This document shows positions 1 to 8,636 of a DNA stretch of 64,000 bases, piece by piece. The notes below the pieces were generated by a model, which did not search any database, was not told the DNA's origin, and worked only from the letters and a program-made list of their open reading frames with translations. Both the position numbers and the translations under genes were made by a program. Source of the stretch: Geomonas subterranea (GTDB lineage Bacteria; Desulfobacterota; Desulfuromonadia; Geobacterales; Geobacteraceae); NCBI RefSeq assembly GCF_019063845.1, contig NZ_CP077683.1, positions 2,906,501 through 2,970,500 on the forward strand. The letters are read 5' to 3'. Numbering within the stretch: position 1 is the first letter of the stretch; each line of letters begins with the position of its first letter.

Positions 1-314
1 GCCGTTACCGGCTTCGCCTCCGGACTGGCGGCGGGCTTGCCGGCGGCTACGGTCCCGGCACCTTCCTTGGCCTCAGCACCGGGGCCGCGCGCGTCGATGC
101 TGCCGATGACGGCACCGATCTTGACGGTCTCGCCCTCAGCCGCGGTGATGCTCAGGACGCCGTCCGCCTCGGAGGTGACCTCGAGGGTAATCTTGTCGGT
201 CTCTATCTCACACAGCGGCTCGTCCTTCGCGACGACATCCCCCGTCTTCTTGAGCCACCTGGCGATGACCGCTTCGTAGACCGACTCGCCAACCGCCGGA
301 ACCTTGATATCCAT
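1..314 (-). CDS. sucB: Dihydrolipoyllysine succinyltransferase E2, N-terminal part
   Basis: This is the first ~105 residues of the E2 subunit of 2-oxoglutarate dehydrogenase, which moves the succinyl group from E1 to CoA on a swinging lipoyl arm. The protein opens MDIKVPAVGESVYEAV and carries the lipoyl-attachment motif ETDKITLEV around residue 43 (the K is lipoylated in this family). An Ala/Pro/Glu-rich linker follows and runs off the window edge, so the catalytic domain is outside. The start ATG at 314 has a GGGGAG ribosome site seven bases upstream. sucA lies upstream on the same strand about 200 bp away, the usual sucAB order. Distinguishing it from a pyruvate or branched-chain E2 rests on the sucA neighbour. 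Confidence 0.9.
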   Translation of the reverse strand, partial: MDIKVPAVGESVYEAVIARWLKKTGDVVAKDEPLCEIETDKITLEVTSEADGVLSITAAEGETVKIGAVIGSIDARGPGAEAKEGAGTVAAGKPAASPEAKPVT

Positions 315-330
315 TCGCTTCTCCCCTTAA

Positions 331-500
331 CTGCTGTTCTGCGTTCTACGTTCCTAACTGCTATTCTACGTTCTATGTTCTACGTTAACGGCCTTCACAC
401 TACTCGTTCCACGCGTTCTGTCTCTACGTTGACGGGAATGCTGCGTTTCGAAGCAATTATCGTAAGGGGCTTGCGGGGTGAACGTAGAACGTAGAACACA
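331..500. repeat. Short repeats of TTCTACGTT between sucA and sucB
   Basis: The sucA-sucB spacer holds at least three direct copies of TTCTACGTT-like words (341-353 and 364-386). An inverted copy, AACGTAGAACGTAGAACA, lies at 481-498. The arms could pair to form a long-range hairpin in the sucAB transcript. No gene is seen in the spacer. The role is unknown; a dispersed repeat or an attenuating structure are both possible. Confidence 0.6.
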
Positions 501-516
501 GGCCGTAGACCCTGTT

Positions 517-3204
517 TCAGATTTTCAGCGCTTCATCAACGATGCGCTCTTGCTCCACGCGGTCCAGGCGGTGCGAGCCGGAGGCGGGTGCTGCGGCATC
601 GGGACGGCCGACGTACCTCGGCACGCCCCCCAAAAGCTCGATGAGAGACTCGTGAATGAAGCGCCACGCCCCCATGTTGCGCGGCTCCTCCTGCACCCAG
701 GTGAAACGGGCGCCGGCAGGATAACGCTGCAACTCGTCCCGCAACTGCTCGACCGGAAGCGGGTAGAGCTGCTCGATACGCAACAGCGCATGTCCCTGCA
801 ACTGGTCCTTCCTGATGCGCCCCAGGAGATCGTAGTAGATCTTGCCGCTGCAGATCAGTACCTGGCGCACCGACTCCCCCACGGCGGGCTCCGCGATCAC
901 TTCGCGGAAACTGCCGGAGCTGAGCTCCTCCAGCCGGGAGACGCAGTCCGGATGGCGCAGCAGGCTCTTCGGCGTGAAAAGGATCAGCGGCTTGCGGAAG
1001 GGTTGCAGCATCTGGCGCCGCAGCACGTGGAAGAGCTGGGCCGGGGTGGTGGGATAGACCGCCTGGATGTTTCCCGCAGCGGCAAGTTCCAGGAAACGCT
1101 CGATGCGGGCGCTGGAGTGTTCCGCCCCCTGCCCCTCGTACCCGTGCGGCAGCATCAGCACCAGGCCGCTTGAGCGTTCCCACTTCGCCTCGCCACTCAC
1201 AAGGAACTGGTCGATGATGACCTGCGCGCCGTTGACGAAATCGCCGTACTGGGCTTCCCAGATGGTGAGCGCGTCCGGGGCCTCGAGTGAATAGCCGTAC
1301 TCGAAGCCGAGCACCGAGAACTCCGCCAGCATGCTGTCAAAGGCGCAAAAGCGCGCACCCTTGTCCAGCACGCTGCAATGCGGCAGGTAGGTCTCGCCGG
1401 TCTGCTGATCGAAAAGCGTGGAGTGCCGATGGCTGAAGGTGCCCCGGCGGACGTCCTGGCCGGAAAGCCGGACCGAAACGCCCGAGGAAAGGAGCGAGGC
1501 ATAGGCGAGGCTCTCAACGTTTCCCCAGTCCAGCGGTCCCCCCTTGGTGATGGCGTCGTGGCGCTTTTGAAGCACCCCGACCACCTTGGGGTGCGGCTGG
1601 AATCCCTCGGGAATGCGGGACAGTCGCCCGGAGAGGTCGAGCAGAGTGTCGGCGGCGACCGAGGTGGGTACCGCGACCTTGGCCACACCGGGTTTCATGC
1701 CGCTCCAGCGTGCCAGGAAAGCGGATTCCACCGGTGCGGCCTGGCGCTCGCCCGCCTGCGACAGGCGCTGCGCGACCTCGTTCTCGATCGCCTTCAGCTC
1801 TTCTTCCGGGAATCCTTCACCCAAAAGCTCCATCTCGTAGAGCGAGTGGAGTTGCGGACGAAGCTTGATCTGCTGGTACATGAGGGGCTGGGTGAAGTAA
1901 GGCTCGTCACCTTCGTTATGCCCGTGCCTGCGGTAGCAGATCACCTCGACCACCACGTCCTTGCGGTAGCGGTCCCGGTAGGCGACGGCAAGCTCGGTTA
2001 CGTGGATCACCGCCTCGGCGTCGTCGCCGTAGACGTGGAAGACCGGGGCCTGGACCATCTTGGCGACGTCGGTCGCGTAGTGGCTGGAGCGGGCATCGGC
2101 GGCGCTGGTGGTGAAGCCGATCTGGTTGTTGAGCACGATGTGAAGGGTGCCCCCGGTCCGGTAGCCGGCCAGCTGCGACAGGTTCAGCGTCTCGGCGACC
2201 ACTCCCTGGCCGGAGAAGGCGGCATCCCCGTGGATGAGCAGCGGCAGCACCCGGGTCTCCCCGGCCTCGCCGATCCGGTCCTGCCGGGCGCGGCATTTCC
2301 CCTGCACCACCGGGTCGATCGCTTCCAGGTGGCTGGGATTGGAGGTGAGGGTGAGATGCACGGAACCGCCCTCCCCGACGGGAAGGTCGACCGAGAATCC
2401 CTTGTGGTACTTCACGTCACCCTCGCCCACCACGCCGTACTCCGCGTTGTCGGCGAACTCGGCGAACATGTTCTCGTAGGGCATCCCGAAGATGTTGCAA
2501 AGGACGTTGAGGCGGCCGCGGTGCGGCATCCCGAAGACGACGTCGGTTACGCCGAGCGAGGCGGCCTTGGCGACGGCGGCATCGAGCAGGGGAATGAGGA
2601 TATCTCCCCCCTCGAGGGAGAACCTGGTCTGCCCGGGGAACCTCTTGTGCAGCTCGCGCTCGAACAGCGCGGCTTCCTTGAGCTTCTTGAGCAGCATAAG
2701 GCGCTGCTCCGGCGTGAAGAACCCGCGGTTTCCGCCTGGCTCCATGCGGTCGATGAGCCATTGGCGCTCGTCCGGGTCCTGCAGGTGCATGAACTCGACG
2801 CCGACCGAACCGCAGTAGGTGCTGCGCAGCACCTGCAGGATCTCCTTTAGCTTGGCGCTCCTTCTCATGAAGCGCCTGGTGACGAAGGTCTGCTCGAGGT
2901 CGGACGGCTCCAGCCCGAAGGCGGAAAGGGAGAGCAGGGGATGCTCTATCTTGCATGGGGAAAGGGGATCGGTGCAGGCGAGGAGGTGCCCGATGTCCCG
3001 GTACCGGTAGATGAGTGATTGTACTGCGGATTGTTTAAGTGCCTCGTCTCCCGTGGGGGGCGCGGCGCCGGCGGACCGTGCATCCGCCAGCTCGAAACCG
3101 GTGAAGAAGGCACGCCACTCCTCGGAGAGTTGCTGGGGGTTCTGCTTCCAGAGCTCGTACTGGCTCTCGATCCACTGGGGGGTCAGATTTTCTAATATAC
3201 CCAT
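517..3204 (-). CDS. sucA: 2-oxoglutarate dehydrogenase E1 component
   Basis: This 895-aa thiamine-diphosphate enzyme decarboxylates 2-oxoglutarate in the TCA cycle and passes the succinyl group to SucB. The family E1 signatures are present: an N-terminal E2-binding segment (ENLTPQWIESQYELWKQNP), GMPHRGRLNVL near residue 220, GDAAFSGQGVVAETLNLS near 325, NNQIGFTT, and RRHGHNEGDEPYFTQPLMY near 430. The length is slightly below that of the E. coli enzyme. AAGGAG sits seven bases before the ATG. It is followed by sucB on the same strand. An oxidative TCA enzyme fits an acetate-oxidising metal reducer. Confidence 0.97.
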   Translation of the reverse strand: MGILENLTPQWIESQYELWKQNPQQLSEEWRAFFTGFELADARSAGAAPPTGDEALKQSAVQSLIYRYRDIGHLLACTDPLSPCKIEHPLLSLSAFGLEPSDLEQTFVTRRFMRRSAKLKEILQVLRSTYCGSVGVEFMHLQDPDERQWLIDRMEPGGNRGFFTPEQRLMLLKKLKEAALFERELHKRFPGQTRFSLEGGDILIPLLDAAVAKAASLGVTDVVFGMPHRGRLNVLCNIFGMPYENMFAEFADNAEYGVVGEGDVKYHKGFSVDLPVGEGGSVHLTLTSNPSHLEAIDPVVQGKCRARQDRIGEAGETRVLPLLIHGDAAFSGQGVVAETLNLSQLAGYRTGGTLHIVLNNQIGFTTSAADARSSHYATDVAKMVQAPVFHVYGDDAEAVIHVTELAVAYRDRYRKDVVVEVICYRRHGHNEGDEPYFTQPLMYQQIKLRPQLHSLYEMELLGEGFPEEELKAIENEVAQRLSQAGERQAAPVESAFLARWSGMKPGVAKVAVPTSVAADTLLDLSGRLSRIPEGFQPHPKVVGVLQKRHDAITKGGPLDWGNVESLAYASLLSSGVSVRLSGQDVRRGTFSHRHSTLFDQQTGETYLPHCSVLDKGARFCAFDSMLAEFSVLGFEYGYSLEAPDALTIWEAQYGDFVNGAQVIIDQFLVSGEAKWERSSGLVLMLPHGYEGQGAEHSSARIERFLELAAAGNIQAVYPTTPAQLFHVLRRQMLQPFRKPLILFTPKSLLRHPDCVSRLEELSSGSFREVIAEPAVGESVRQVLICSGKIYYDLLGRIRKDQLQGHALLRIEQLYPLPVEQLRDELQRYPAGARFTWVQEEPRNMGAWRFIHESLIELLGGVPRYVGRPDAAAPASGSHRLDRVEQERIVDEALKI

Positions 3205-3257
3205 CTATCCACTCCTTTTCATGAACAGGTGAGAGTGTAGCAGATGGGTTCATCGTT

Positions 3258-3635
3258 TCAAGCGGAGCGTTTCTTGGCGTAGCGCCACACCTGCACCTTT
3301 TCCAGGGTGATCATGCCGCCGTCCATCATCTCCTCCACGGTGGGAAGAACGGCCTCCACCCGCGACCTCTCGTCAACCACCTCGATCACCATGGGGAGGT
3401 CGGTGGAGAGCCGCAGCAGGCGGTCGGTGTGGTACATGCTGTGCGCACCGAACCCGGCCACGCCGCGCAGCACGGTGGCGCCGGCGAAGCCCTTGGTGCG
3501 GAACAGTTCCACCAGCGCCTCGTACAGCGGGATGTGCTTGTGCTTGTCCCGCTCTCCAATGAAGATCCTGAGCAGCACCTGCTCGCCCAGCATCCCTTTC
3601 CTGTCACTCTCCAAGGTCATGTCCCTGTCCTTCAT
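3258..3635 (-). CDS. DUF190 family protein
   Basis: A 125-aa protein of the DUF190 family, which has a PII-like ferredoxin fold and is often found beside crcB fluoride channels, as here. It contains RIFIGERDKHKHIPLYEALVE and GFAGATVLRGVAGFG, typical of the family. I chose the ATG at 3635 because AAGGAG lies six bases before it; a longer reading to 3686 has no ribosome site. The gene follows crcB on the same strand after about 135 bp. A role in regulating or sensing for the channel is a guess from gene neighbourhood; no ligand is known to me. Confidence 0.85.
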   Translation of the reverse strand: MKDRDMTLESDRKGMLGEQVLLRIFIGERDKHKHIPLYEALVELFRTKGFAGATVLRGVAGFGAHSMYHTDRLLRLSTDLPMVIEVVDERSRVEAVLPTVEEMMDGGMITLEKVQVWRYAKKRSA

Positions 3636-3771
3636 ATGTGGCTCCTTCTGGGTAGTTTGCGCCCTCCCAACCTTCCAGCCTCCCACTCCGGGGGGAGGGG
3701 GTCACGCGCCCGCGTGAGAATCACGGAGAGCGCGAAAGCGGGATGCATCCGCCACGTCTTTCGGCCTTTGG

Positions 3772-4146
3772 CTACAGCCAGCGCGCCACCATGATGCCGA
3801 GCCAGGTGCAGGCAAGGCAGGAGACGACGCTCAGCATGATGTTGGCGAAGGCGAGCAGCAGCGCCCCCTCCTCGATCAGACGGAAGGTTTCGAGGCTGAA
3901 GGTGGAAAAGGTGGTAAGCCCGCCGAGGAAGCCTACGGTGAGGGCGAAGCGCAGTGTGGGGGGGACGAGGGCGCTCCTGATCGAGAACTCCATGATGAGC
4001 CCGATCAGGAATGCCCCGATTACGTTGACGGCAAGGGTGCCATAGGGAAACGCGTTGCCGCAGACCCGGTACACGAAACCGGAGAGAAAATAGCGTGACA
4101 AGCAGCCGAGGGCGCCCAAGAGGGCTATGTAGATTGCCTGCTCCAT
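3772..4146 (-). CDS. crcB: Fluoride ion channel CrcB/FluC
   Basis: A 124-aa inner-membrane protein with four predicted helices that exports fluoride as a dual-topology dimer in characterised homologs. Family motifs are clear: GALGCLSRYFLSG at the start, YGTLAVNVIGAFLIG, and GFLGGLTTFSTFS (the phenylalanine-box and Na-site region). It begins 21 bp after the frameshifted outer-membrane gene, so it may be transcribed with it. I looked for a fluoride riboswitch directly upstream and there is no room for one. DUF190 follows. Confidence 0.95.
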   Translation of the reverse strand: MEQAIYIALLGALGCLSRYFLSGFVYRVCGNAFPYGTLAVNVIGAFLIGLIMEFSIRSALVPPTLRFALTVGFLGGLTTFSTFSLETFRLIEEGALLLAFANIMLSVVSCLACTWLGIMVARWL

Positions 4147-4167
4147 CGAAGACCGTTGTGCCGGAAG

Positions 4168-4949
4168 TTAGAAAGTCCAGCCAAGCCTCATGCCGAAGAT
4201 GTCGGACGAGGAATCGGGCTGGAAGTACGCGGTCCCTTGGACCATCTTGAGGTCGGAACGCTGGAAACGAAAGCCTTCGTAGTAGACCGACATGGTGAAG
4301 GAGCGGTAACTCCCACCCGCCTCCGCGAAGCCGCTCCACCTACCCTTGGGATGGAAGGTGGTCTCGCCGCTGCCGGCGAAGTCGATGGTATTTCCCACAT
4401 AGAAGGGGAACTTGGCGCCCCCGCGGCAACGAGATTCATCCCCGCCGCAGTGGTTGCGGCGCGGGCGCCCAGGCGGCAGTACCCCACCATCCATTCCTCG
4501 GTATAGCCGGAGACCTGGGTGCCGTCGGAGGTGCGGCTATCCTGCAGGTCCCTGAGCCAGTAGCGGTAGCCGATGCCGCCGAACGGCTCTACGACGATGA
4601 CCGCGGGACGCAGACGGTAGCCAAGGTCGGCTTCCGCCTCGGTGCCGAGGTAGGTGACCCGGGTGTGCACCGGGGCCGGATTCGGCGCCTGCGTTTCGCC
4701 CCGGTAACCGACCTCGGAGCCGAACAACTCCGCCTTCCCCCTCACCGTCAGTGACGAATCGGTGACAGCACCCAGGCGGGCGCCCACCGAGAAGAGGGGT
4801 CCCTCTTCCTTCAACAGCCTTCTGCCGTCTATGCGCTCCTGCCAGGTGAAGTACTGCGTGGAGAAATACGGCGTCAGCTCTTCCACCCTACCCGCCGAGG
4901 CAGGCATGGCACAGCAAAGGACGATGACGACCGCCAGGAGTGTCCTCAT
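4168..4949 (-). pseudogene. Outer-membrane beta-barrel protein, frameshifted
   Basis: The gene reads as two overlapping frames. The first opens MRTLLAVVIVLCCAMPASAG, a signal peptide with a likely cleavage site, and continues with alternating beta-strand sequence (PYFSTQYFTW, EPFGGIGYRYWLRDL). It then loses sense after about residue 175. The second frame resumes with AKFPFYVGNTIDF and ends IFGMRLGWTF, an aromatic C-terminus typical of barrels inserted by BamA. The break maps to a run of five C on the plus strand (4418-4422); one more base would restore a continuous ~260-aa protein. The start at 4949 has GAGAGGA upstream. It could be a real inactivating mutation or a homopolymer sequencing error. 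No specific function can be assigned. Confidence 0.8.
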
Positions 4950-4963
4950 TGCGTCCTCTCGTA

Positions 4964-7801
4964 TCAAGCAGGGGTCTCTTCTTTTTTCTTGCGAGGAGCC
5001 CGCGGCTTCTTGGGCTTCTCCTCGGCCGCAGCGGGCTCCGCAGCTTTCCTGGCGCGCTTGGCGGGAGCCTTCTCCTTGGCGGGAGCCTTCTCCTTGGCGG
5101 GAGCCTTCTCCTTGGCGGGAGCCTTCTCCTTGGCAGGAGCCTTTCCCGTGGCCGGAGCCGCTTCGGCGGGGTGCGCCTCGACAGTACCGGCGCCTGCGCC
5201 GGGTGCCTTGGACGCTTTGGCGGTCTTCGCCTGCTTCGGCTCTTTCTCAGCCTTGGCGCCCCTCACGGGCTTCTCTTGCTTAGGCTCCTGAGCGGCCTTG
5301 GGCGCTGTATCCCCCTTCGGCTCATTGGCTGCCTGCGCCGCCTTGGGCTCCGCAACTTTTTTGGCTTCCCGGGGCTTTCTGGCTGCCTTGGCGGCCTTGG
5401 GCTTGGCAGATGGCGTTTCGGCGGTCGCTGTGGAAGCTGCTGCAGCCTCTTCCGAAGCCGCGGGTTTCGCAGTTCTGCCCCTTTTTGCCTGAGCCGGCTT
5501 CTCCTGCGCGGCGGGCTCGGCCGCCAGTGCGGCGGTTGCTGCAGCGGGTGCAGCTGCAGCTTCGACGACATCCTTCGTTTTACGGGGAGCACGTCCCTTC
5601 GTACCGGGCTTGGCCGCCTCGGCAGGCTCGGATTCGCCGGCCGGCCGCTGCTCGGCAGGTGTCTCCGCCGGAGCGCTCGCGGAGGCCACGCTTGCGACAA
5701 CCGCTTCGGGCGCCCCCTCCGCTGTGGCTCCCTTGCCGCGCCCTCTTCTCTTGCGCGCCGGCTTCTTCTCGGCAGGCTCACCGGCCGGGATAGCGGCCTC
5801 GGCGACAGGCACGGCCTCCACGGGCAGGGCGCCCCCCGTCAGCGGGACCTCACCCTGCGCCAGCTCTGCCGCCGGGGATGCCTCGTGGCCACCTTTGCCG
5901 CGCCGTCTCTTGCGGCGACGCTTCTTCTTCACCTCTTCAGCGGTTTCAGAGTGCGCCTGCTCCGCGGCGTGCGCCGGGGCTTGCTCCACCACCGCGCCCG
6001 GCTCGGAAAGCTCGTCGGGAGTTGCGTCGGCGGCCTCGGCGACTCCCCCCTTGCCCCGCTTGCGCTTGCGCCGGCGCTTCTTCTTGTGCTCCTCCGGCTC
6101 CGCTTCCGACATCACCACGTGCTCCGCGCCGCTGGGCTCCTCTACCAACGCGACAGGCACCGCCTCGGCGTGCACCGCGGCCTCCGGTTCCTGCGCCTTC
6201 TTCCCTCTCTTCTTTTTCTTGCGCCCTTCGGCGGCAGACTCGGCGGACTCCTCCTTGGCGGGGGCCTTGCCGTGAGCCGGCTTTTCCTGCGGCAACTCCT
6301 CCTGCGGCAGCTTCTCCCGCTTGACCAGTTCGAGTTCCATCTGGTTCAGCAGGTAGGAGGGCTTCCCTTTCACCGTGACCTCGATGTCGTAATCGAGCTC
6401 GATCTGGGAGAGTTCGTGACGCTTGCGGTTCAAAAGGTAATAGGCGACTTCCAGCGGCAGGCTTCCCACCACCTCGCCGACGGTCCCCTTGGCGGCGGCG
6501 GCATGCACCTTCCTCAGGAAGGAAAGCGCCATCGCCTCGACCGACTTCACCTTCCCCCTGCCGTCGCAATGGGGGCACTCGAGCGTGCTCGCCTGGTTCA
6601 GGGTCTGGCGGATGCGCTGGCGGGACATCTCCAGGAGCCCGAACTCGGAGATACGCGCCACGTTGACCCGCGCCTTGTCCGCCTTGAGCGCGCTTTTGAG
6701 GGTCTTCTCCACCTCGGCGTTGTGCTTTCTGTCGCGCATGTCGATGAAGTCGATGACGATAAGCCCGCCCAGGTCGCGCAGCCTCAACTGGCGCGCCGCC
6801 TCCTCGGCGGCCTCCAGGTTGGTCTTGAACGCGGTGTCCTCGACCCCCTTCTCGCCGGTGGACTTGCCTGAGTTGACGTCGATGGAGACCAGCGCCTCGG
6901 TCGGCTCGATGAAGATGGAGCCCCCGGATTTGAGCGGCACCTTCTTCTCGTAGATCAGGTCGATCTGCTCTTCCAACTGGTAGCGTGAGAAGATGGGGCG
7001 CTTCTCCTGGTGCATCTTGACCAGTTTCTCGAAGGCGGGATCTATCTCCTTCAGCGCGTCGCGCACGTCCTTGAAGACGTCCTTGCTGTCGACCAGGACC
7101 TCGTCGATGTCAGCGGAGAAGTAGTCGCGGATGGTCCGGATGATCAGCGCGGACTCCTGGTAGACCATGCCGGCCCCCTTAAGCCCCGCCCCTCTCTCCC
7201 TGATCCCCTCGTACAGGGCGACCAGGTTGTCCAGGTCCTTCTGCAGTTCATCGCGGGTGCGCCCCATGGCCTCGGTACGGATGATGTAGCCGTACCCTTC
7301 GGGAATGGTCATCTCGGCGATGATTTCCTTGAGCTTCTTGCGCTCACCCTCGGCTTCCACCTTGCGGGAGATGCCGGCGGAGTCGCTCCCCGGCATCAAC
7401 ACCATGTAGCGTCCCGGCAGCGATACGTACGTGGTGAGGGCCGACCCCTTGTTGTCGCGCTCCCCCTTCTCCACCTGGACGATCAGCTCCTGCCCCCTTC
7501 TCAGTACTTCCTGAATGCGGGGGCGACGGTGACGCTGCTCCTCGGGGATGTCGTCGCGCCACTTCCAGTTCTCCGGGTGCAATTCCCCCATCTGCAGGAA
7601 TCCGAGTTTCTTGAGACCGATGTCCACGAAGGCGGCCTGCAGCCCGGGCTCAACGCGGACCACCACCCCCTTGTAGACGTTGCCGCGCGTCTGTTCGTTG
7701 CCGGCGATCTCGACATCCAGGTCCACCAGGCGGCCGTCCTCGACGATCGCCACGCGCGCCTCTTCAGCGTGCAGTGCGTTAATCAGCATCTTCTTTGACA
7801 T
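4964..7801 (-). CDS. rne: Ribonuclease E/G family endoribonuclease with long basic tail
   Basis: A 945-aa enzyme that would process rRNA and initiate mRNA decay. Residues 1-500 form the conserved catalytic half: an S1-like RNA-binding segment (GNVYKGVVVRVEPGLQAAFVD), the metal-binding aspartates in ALVSIDVNSG (about 305) and IDFIDMRD (about 350), and the zinc-link motif CPHCDGRG near 410. The remaining ~445 residues are low-complexity, with three KKKRRRKR-type basic blocks and a PAKEKA tandem repeat, as expected for a disordered scaffold that binds RNA or partners. The ATG at 7801 (MSKKMLINAL) fits the family; in-frame extensions upstream look non-coding. Whether it is orthologous to RNase E or G is not decided by sequence alone. 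Confidence 0.93.
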   Translation of the reverse strand: MSKKMLINALHAEEARVAIVEDGRLVDLDVEIAGNEQTRGNVYKGVVVRVEPGLQAAFVDIGLKKLGFLQMGELHPENWKWRDDIPEEQRHRRPRIQEVLRRGQELIVQVEKGERDNKGSALTTYVSLPGRYMVLMPGSDSAGISRKVEAEGERKKLKEIIAEMTIPEGYGYIIRTEAMGRTRDELQKDLDNLVALYEGIRERGAGLKGAGMVYQESALIIRTIRDYFSADIDEVLVDSKDVFKDVRDALKEIDPAFEKLVKMHQEKRPIFSRYQLEEQIDLIYEKKVPLKSGGSIFIEPTEALVSIDVNSGKSTGEKGVEDTAFKTNLEAAEEAARQLRLRDLGGLIVIDFIDMRDRKHNAEVEKTLKSALKADKARVNVARISEFGLLEMSRQRIRQTLNQASTLECPHCDGRGKVKSVEAMALSFLRKVHAAAAKGTVGEVVGSLPLEVAYYLLNRKRHELSQIELDYDIEVTVKGKPSYLLNQMELELVKREKLPQEELPQEKPAHGKAPAKEESAESAAEGRKKKKRGKKAQEPEAAVHAEAVPVALVEEPSGAEHVVMSEAEPEEHKKKRRRKRKRGKGGVAEAADATPDELSEPGAVVEQAPAHAAEQAHSETAEEVKKKRRRKRRRGKGGHEASPAAELAQGEVPLTGGALPVEAVPVAEAAIPAGEPAEKKPARKRRGRGKGATAEGAPEAVVASVASASAPAETPAEQRPAGESEPAEAAKPGTKGRAPRKTKDVVEAAAAPAAATAALAAEPAAQEKPAQAKRGRTAKPAASEEAAAASTATAETPSAKPKAAKAARKPREAKKVAEPKAAQAANEPKGDTAPKAAQEPKQEKPVRGAKAEKEPKQAKTAKASKAPGAGAGTVEAHPAEAAPATGKAPAKEKAPAKEKAPAKEKAPAKEKAPAKRARKAAEPAAAEEKPKKPRAPRKKKEETPA
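5058..5147 (-). repeat. 18-bp tandem repeat coding PAKEKA in the ribonuclease tail
   Basis: Four identical 18-bp units and one diverged unit (5130-5147) are arranged head to tail. In the ribonuclease frame each encodes six residues, PAKEKA. Identity at third codon positions implies recent slippage expansion. Copy number may vary among strains. Confidence 0.9.
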
Positions 7802-7966
7802 AAATACGTTGTTCCCTTTCCTTTGAGGGTCGCGGGAGCCGGTCGCATCAGGACCAAGGCACCGTTCGCGCCCAGTTTGTGGTAACTCCGGCAGGGCCGG
7901 TCGTTTCTTCTCTATATGCATCCCCAATAAAGATCCGGGGCTGGCAAGATTAATGAAAACCGAGTG

Positions 7967-7975
7967 ATTATAGCA
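7967..7975 (-). promoter_or_regulatory. Extended -10 promoter for the ribonuclease gene
   Basis: On the minus strand the sequence reads TGCTATAAT, a perfect sigma-70 extended -10 element. It lies about 165 bp before the ribonuclease start. The -35 position shows no good match, which is common with an extended -10. An A-run lies just upstream and could act as an UP-like element. Confidence 0.6.
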
Positions 7976-8276
7976 GAGTTTTTTTCTACCGCACCATAAA
8001 AAAGCATAGTGACCACGCGACATTGTGCCGCGCCGATCAGTGCCGCTACCTCTTTTGGCTATGACGCCACCTTCCACATGAGTACACGCCAGCGGCAATG
8101 CACATGAAAAATGTTGCCAATTCAAGGAGTTATCGTGGCGCGAGCGTTCGGCGCGCCCGCCCGATCGACCACCGGCCGCAGCCGGACATCTGTTCATCAC
8201 GCGCGCCGTTAAAAACCCGGCCGCATTGATCCCTCCGACACATAGCGTCACATACCTCTCCCCATGGGCGAGATCC

Positions 8277-8376
8277 CTCGCCTTCCGTGAGACTACTCAC
8301 CTTCTGGGGAGATACTCGCCTTATAGAGAGGTCTCGCCTTCTGGGGAAATCCTTGCCTCCAGAGAGGTCCTCGCCC
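8277..8376. repeat. Degenerate 18-19 bp tandem repeat CTCGCCTTCTGGGGAGA
   Basis: Five consecutive units start CTCGCC, CTCACC, CTCGCC, CTCGCC and CTTGCC, at 8277, 8296, 8315, 8333 and 8352. A partial sixth starts at 8370. Each has a purine-rich second half (GTGAGAC, GGGGAGA, AGAGAGG, GGGGAAA, AGAGAGG). Units are 18 or 19 bp, close to but not exactly two helical turns. They lie 260-360 bp before the HEPN-like gene and are not translated in any convincing frame. Confidence 0.7.
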
Positions 8377-8636
8377 GTCCCCCTCCCGCAGGGGGAGGGG
8401 GGATCACGTACAAGATTCCCCGGTATTCTCCGGGGGGAGGTGTCACACCTTTCCGTCCAATAGCCTTTATTTACAAACAGGGCTTGGTGGCGCCCCCCCT
8501 TCTGAGGCCCGCGCGATCAACCCGTCACTCCTGTTCCCGCACCATACCTGCAATTACCTGTTTATGGCGGTCAAGAATTGTGTTATGGATTCATCTGCCG
8601 GCCGCTTCCGGCCGGACCACGCCAGAAGGTGGTGCC

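Larger units (their letters stand above)
7802..8636. other. 835-bp intergenic region with divergent promoters and tandem repeat
   Basis: This gap separates the minus-strand ribonuclease gene from the plus-strand HEPN-like gene. It holds the ribonuclease promoter and a ~380-nt untranslated leader candidate ahead of its ATG. RNase E genes in other bacteria are autoregulated through long leaders; that is an analogy only. The right half contains the degenerate tandem repeat at 8277-8376 and a G-rich stretch near 8390. The open frames across it look like chance coding, with no codon-usage or protein signal. Confidence 0.6.

Noticed and set aside
4147..4167. A fluoride riboswitch before crcB
   Set aside because: Only 21 bp separate crcB from the upstream gene, too short for the aptamer, and no matching structure is seen.
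4940..6871. A long plus-strand frame rich in Leu/Gly/Arg opposite the ribonuclease tail
   Set aside because: It mirrors the Ala/Lys/Glu-rich low-complexity tail on the other strand and lacks a ribosome site and any protein family signal.
7802..8251. An extra ~150-residue N-terminus on the ribonuclease
   Set aside because: It crosses the extended -10 promoter and has no similarity to the family, which begins MSKKMLINAL-like.
8277..8376. The tandem repeat as a CRISPR array
   Set aside because: Units are 18-19 bp, differ from each other and lack unique spacers; no cas genes are near.
8226..8636. An N-terminal extension of the HEPN-like protein
   Set aside because: It would translate the tandem repeat and G-rich intergenic DNA into Ser/Pro/Arg-rich sequence. 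The ATG at 8637 has a proper ribosome site.
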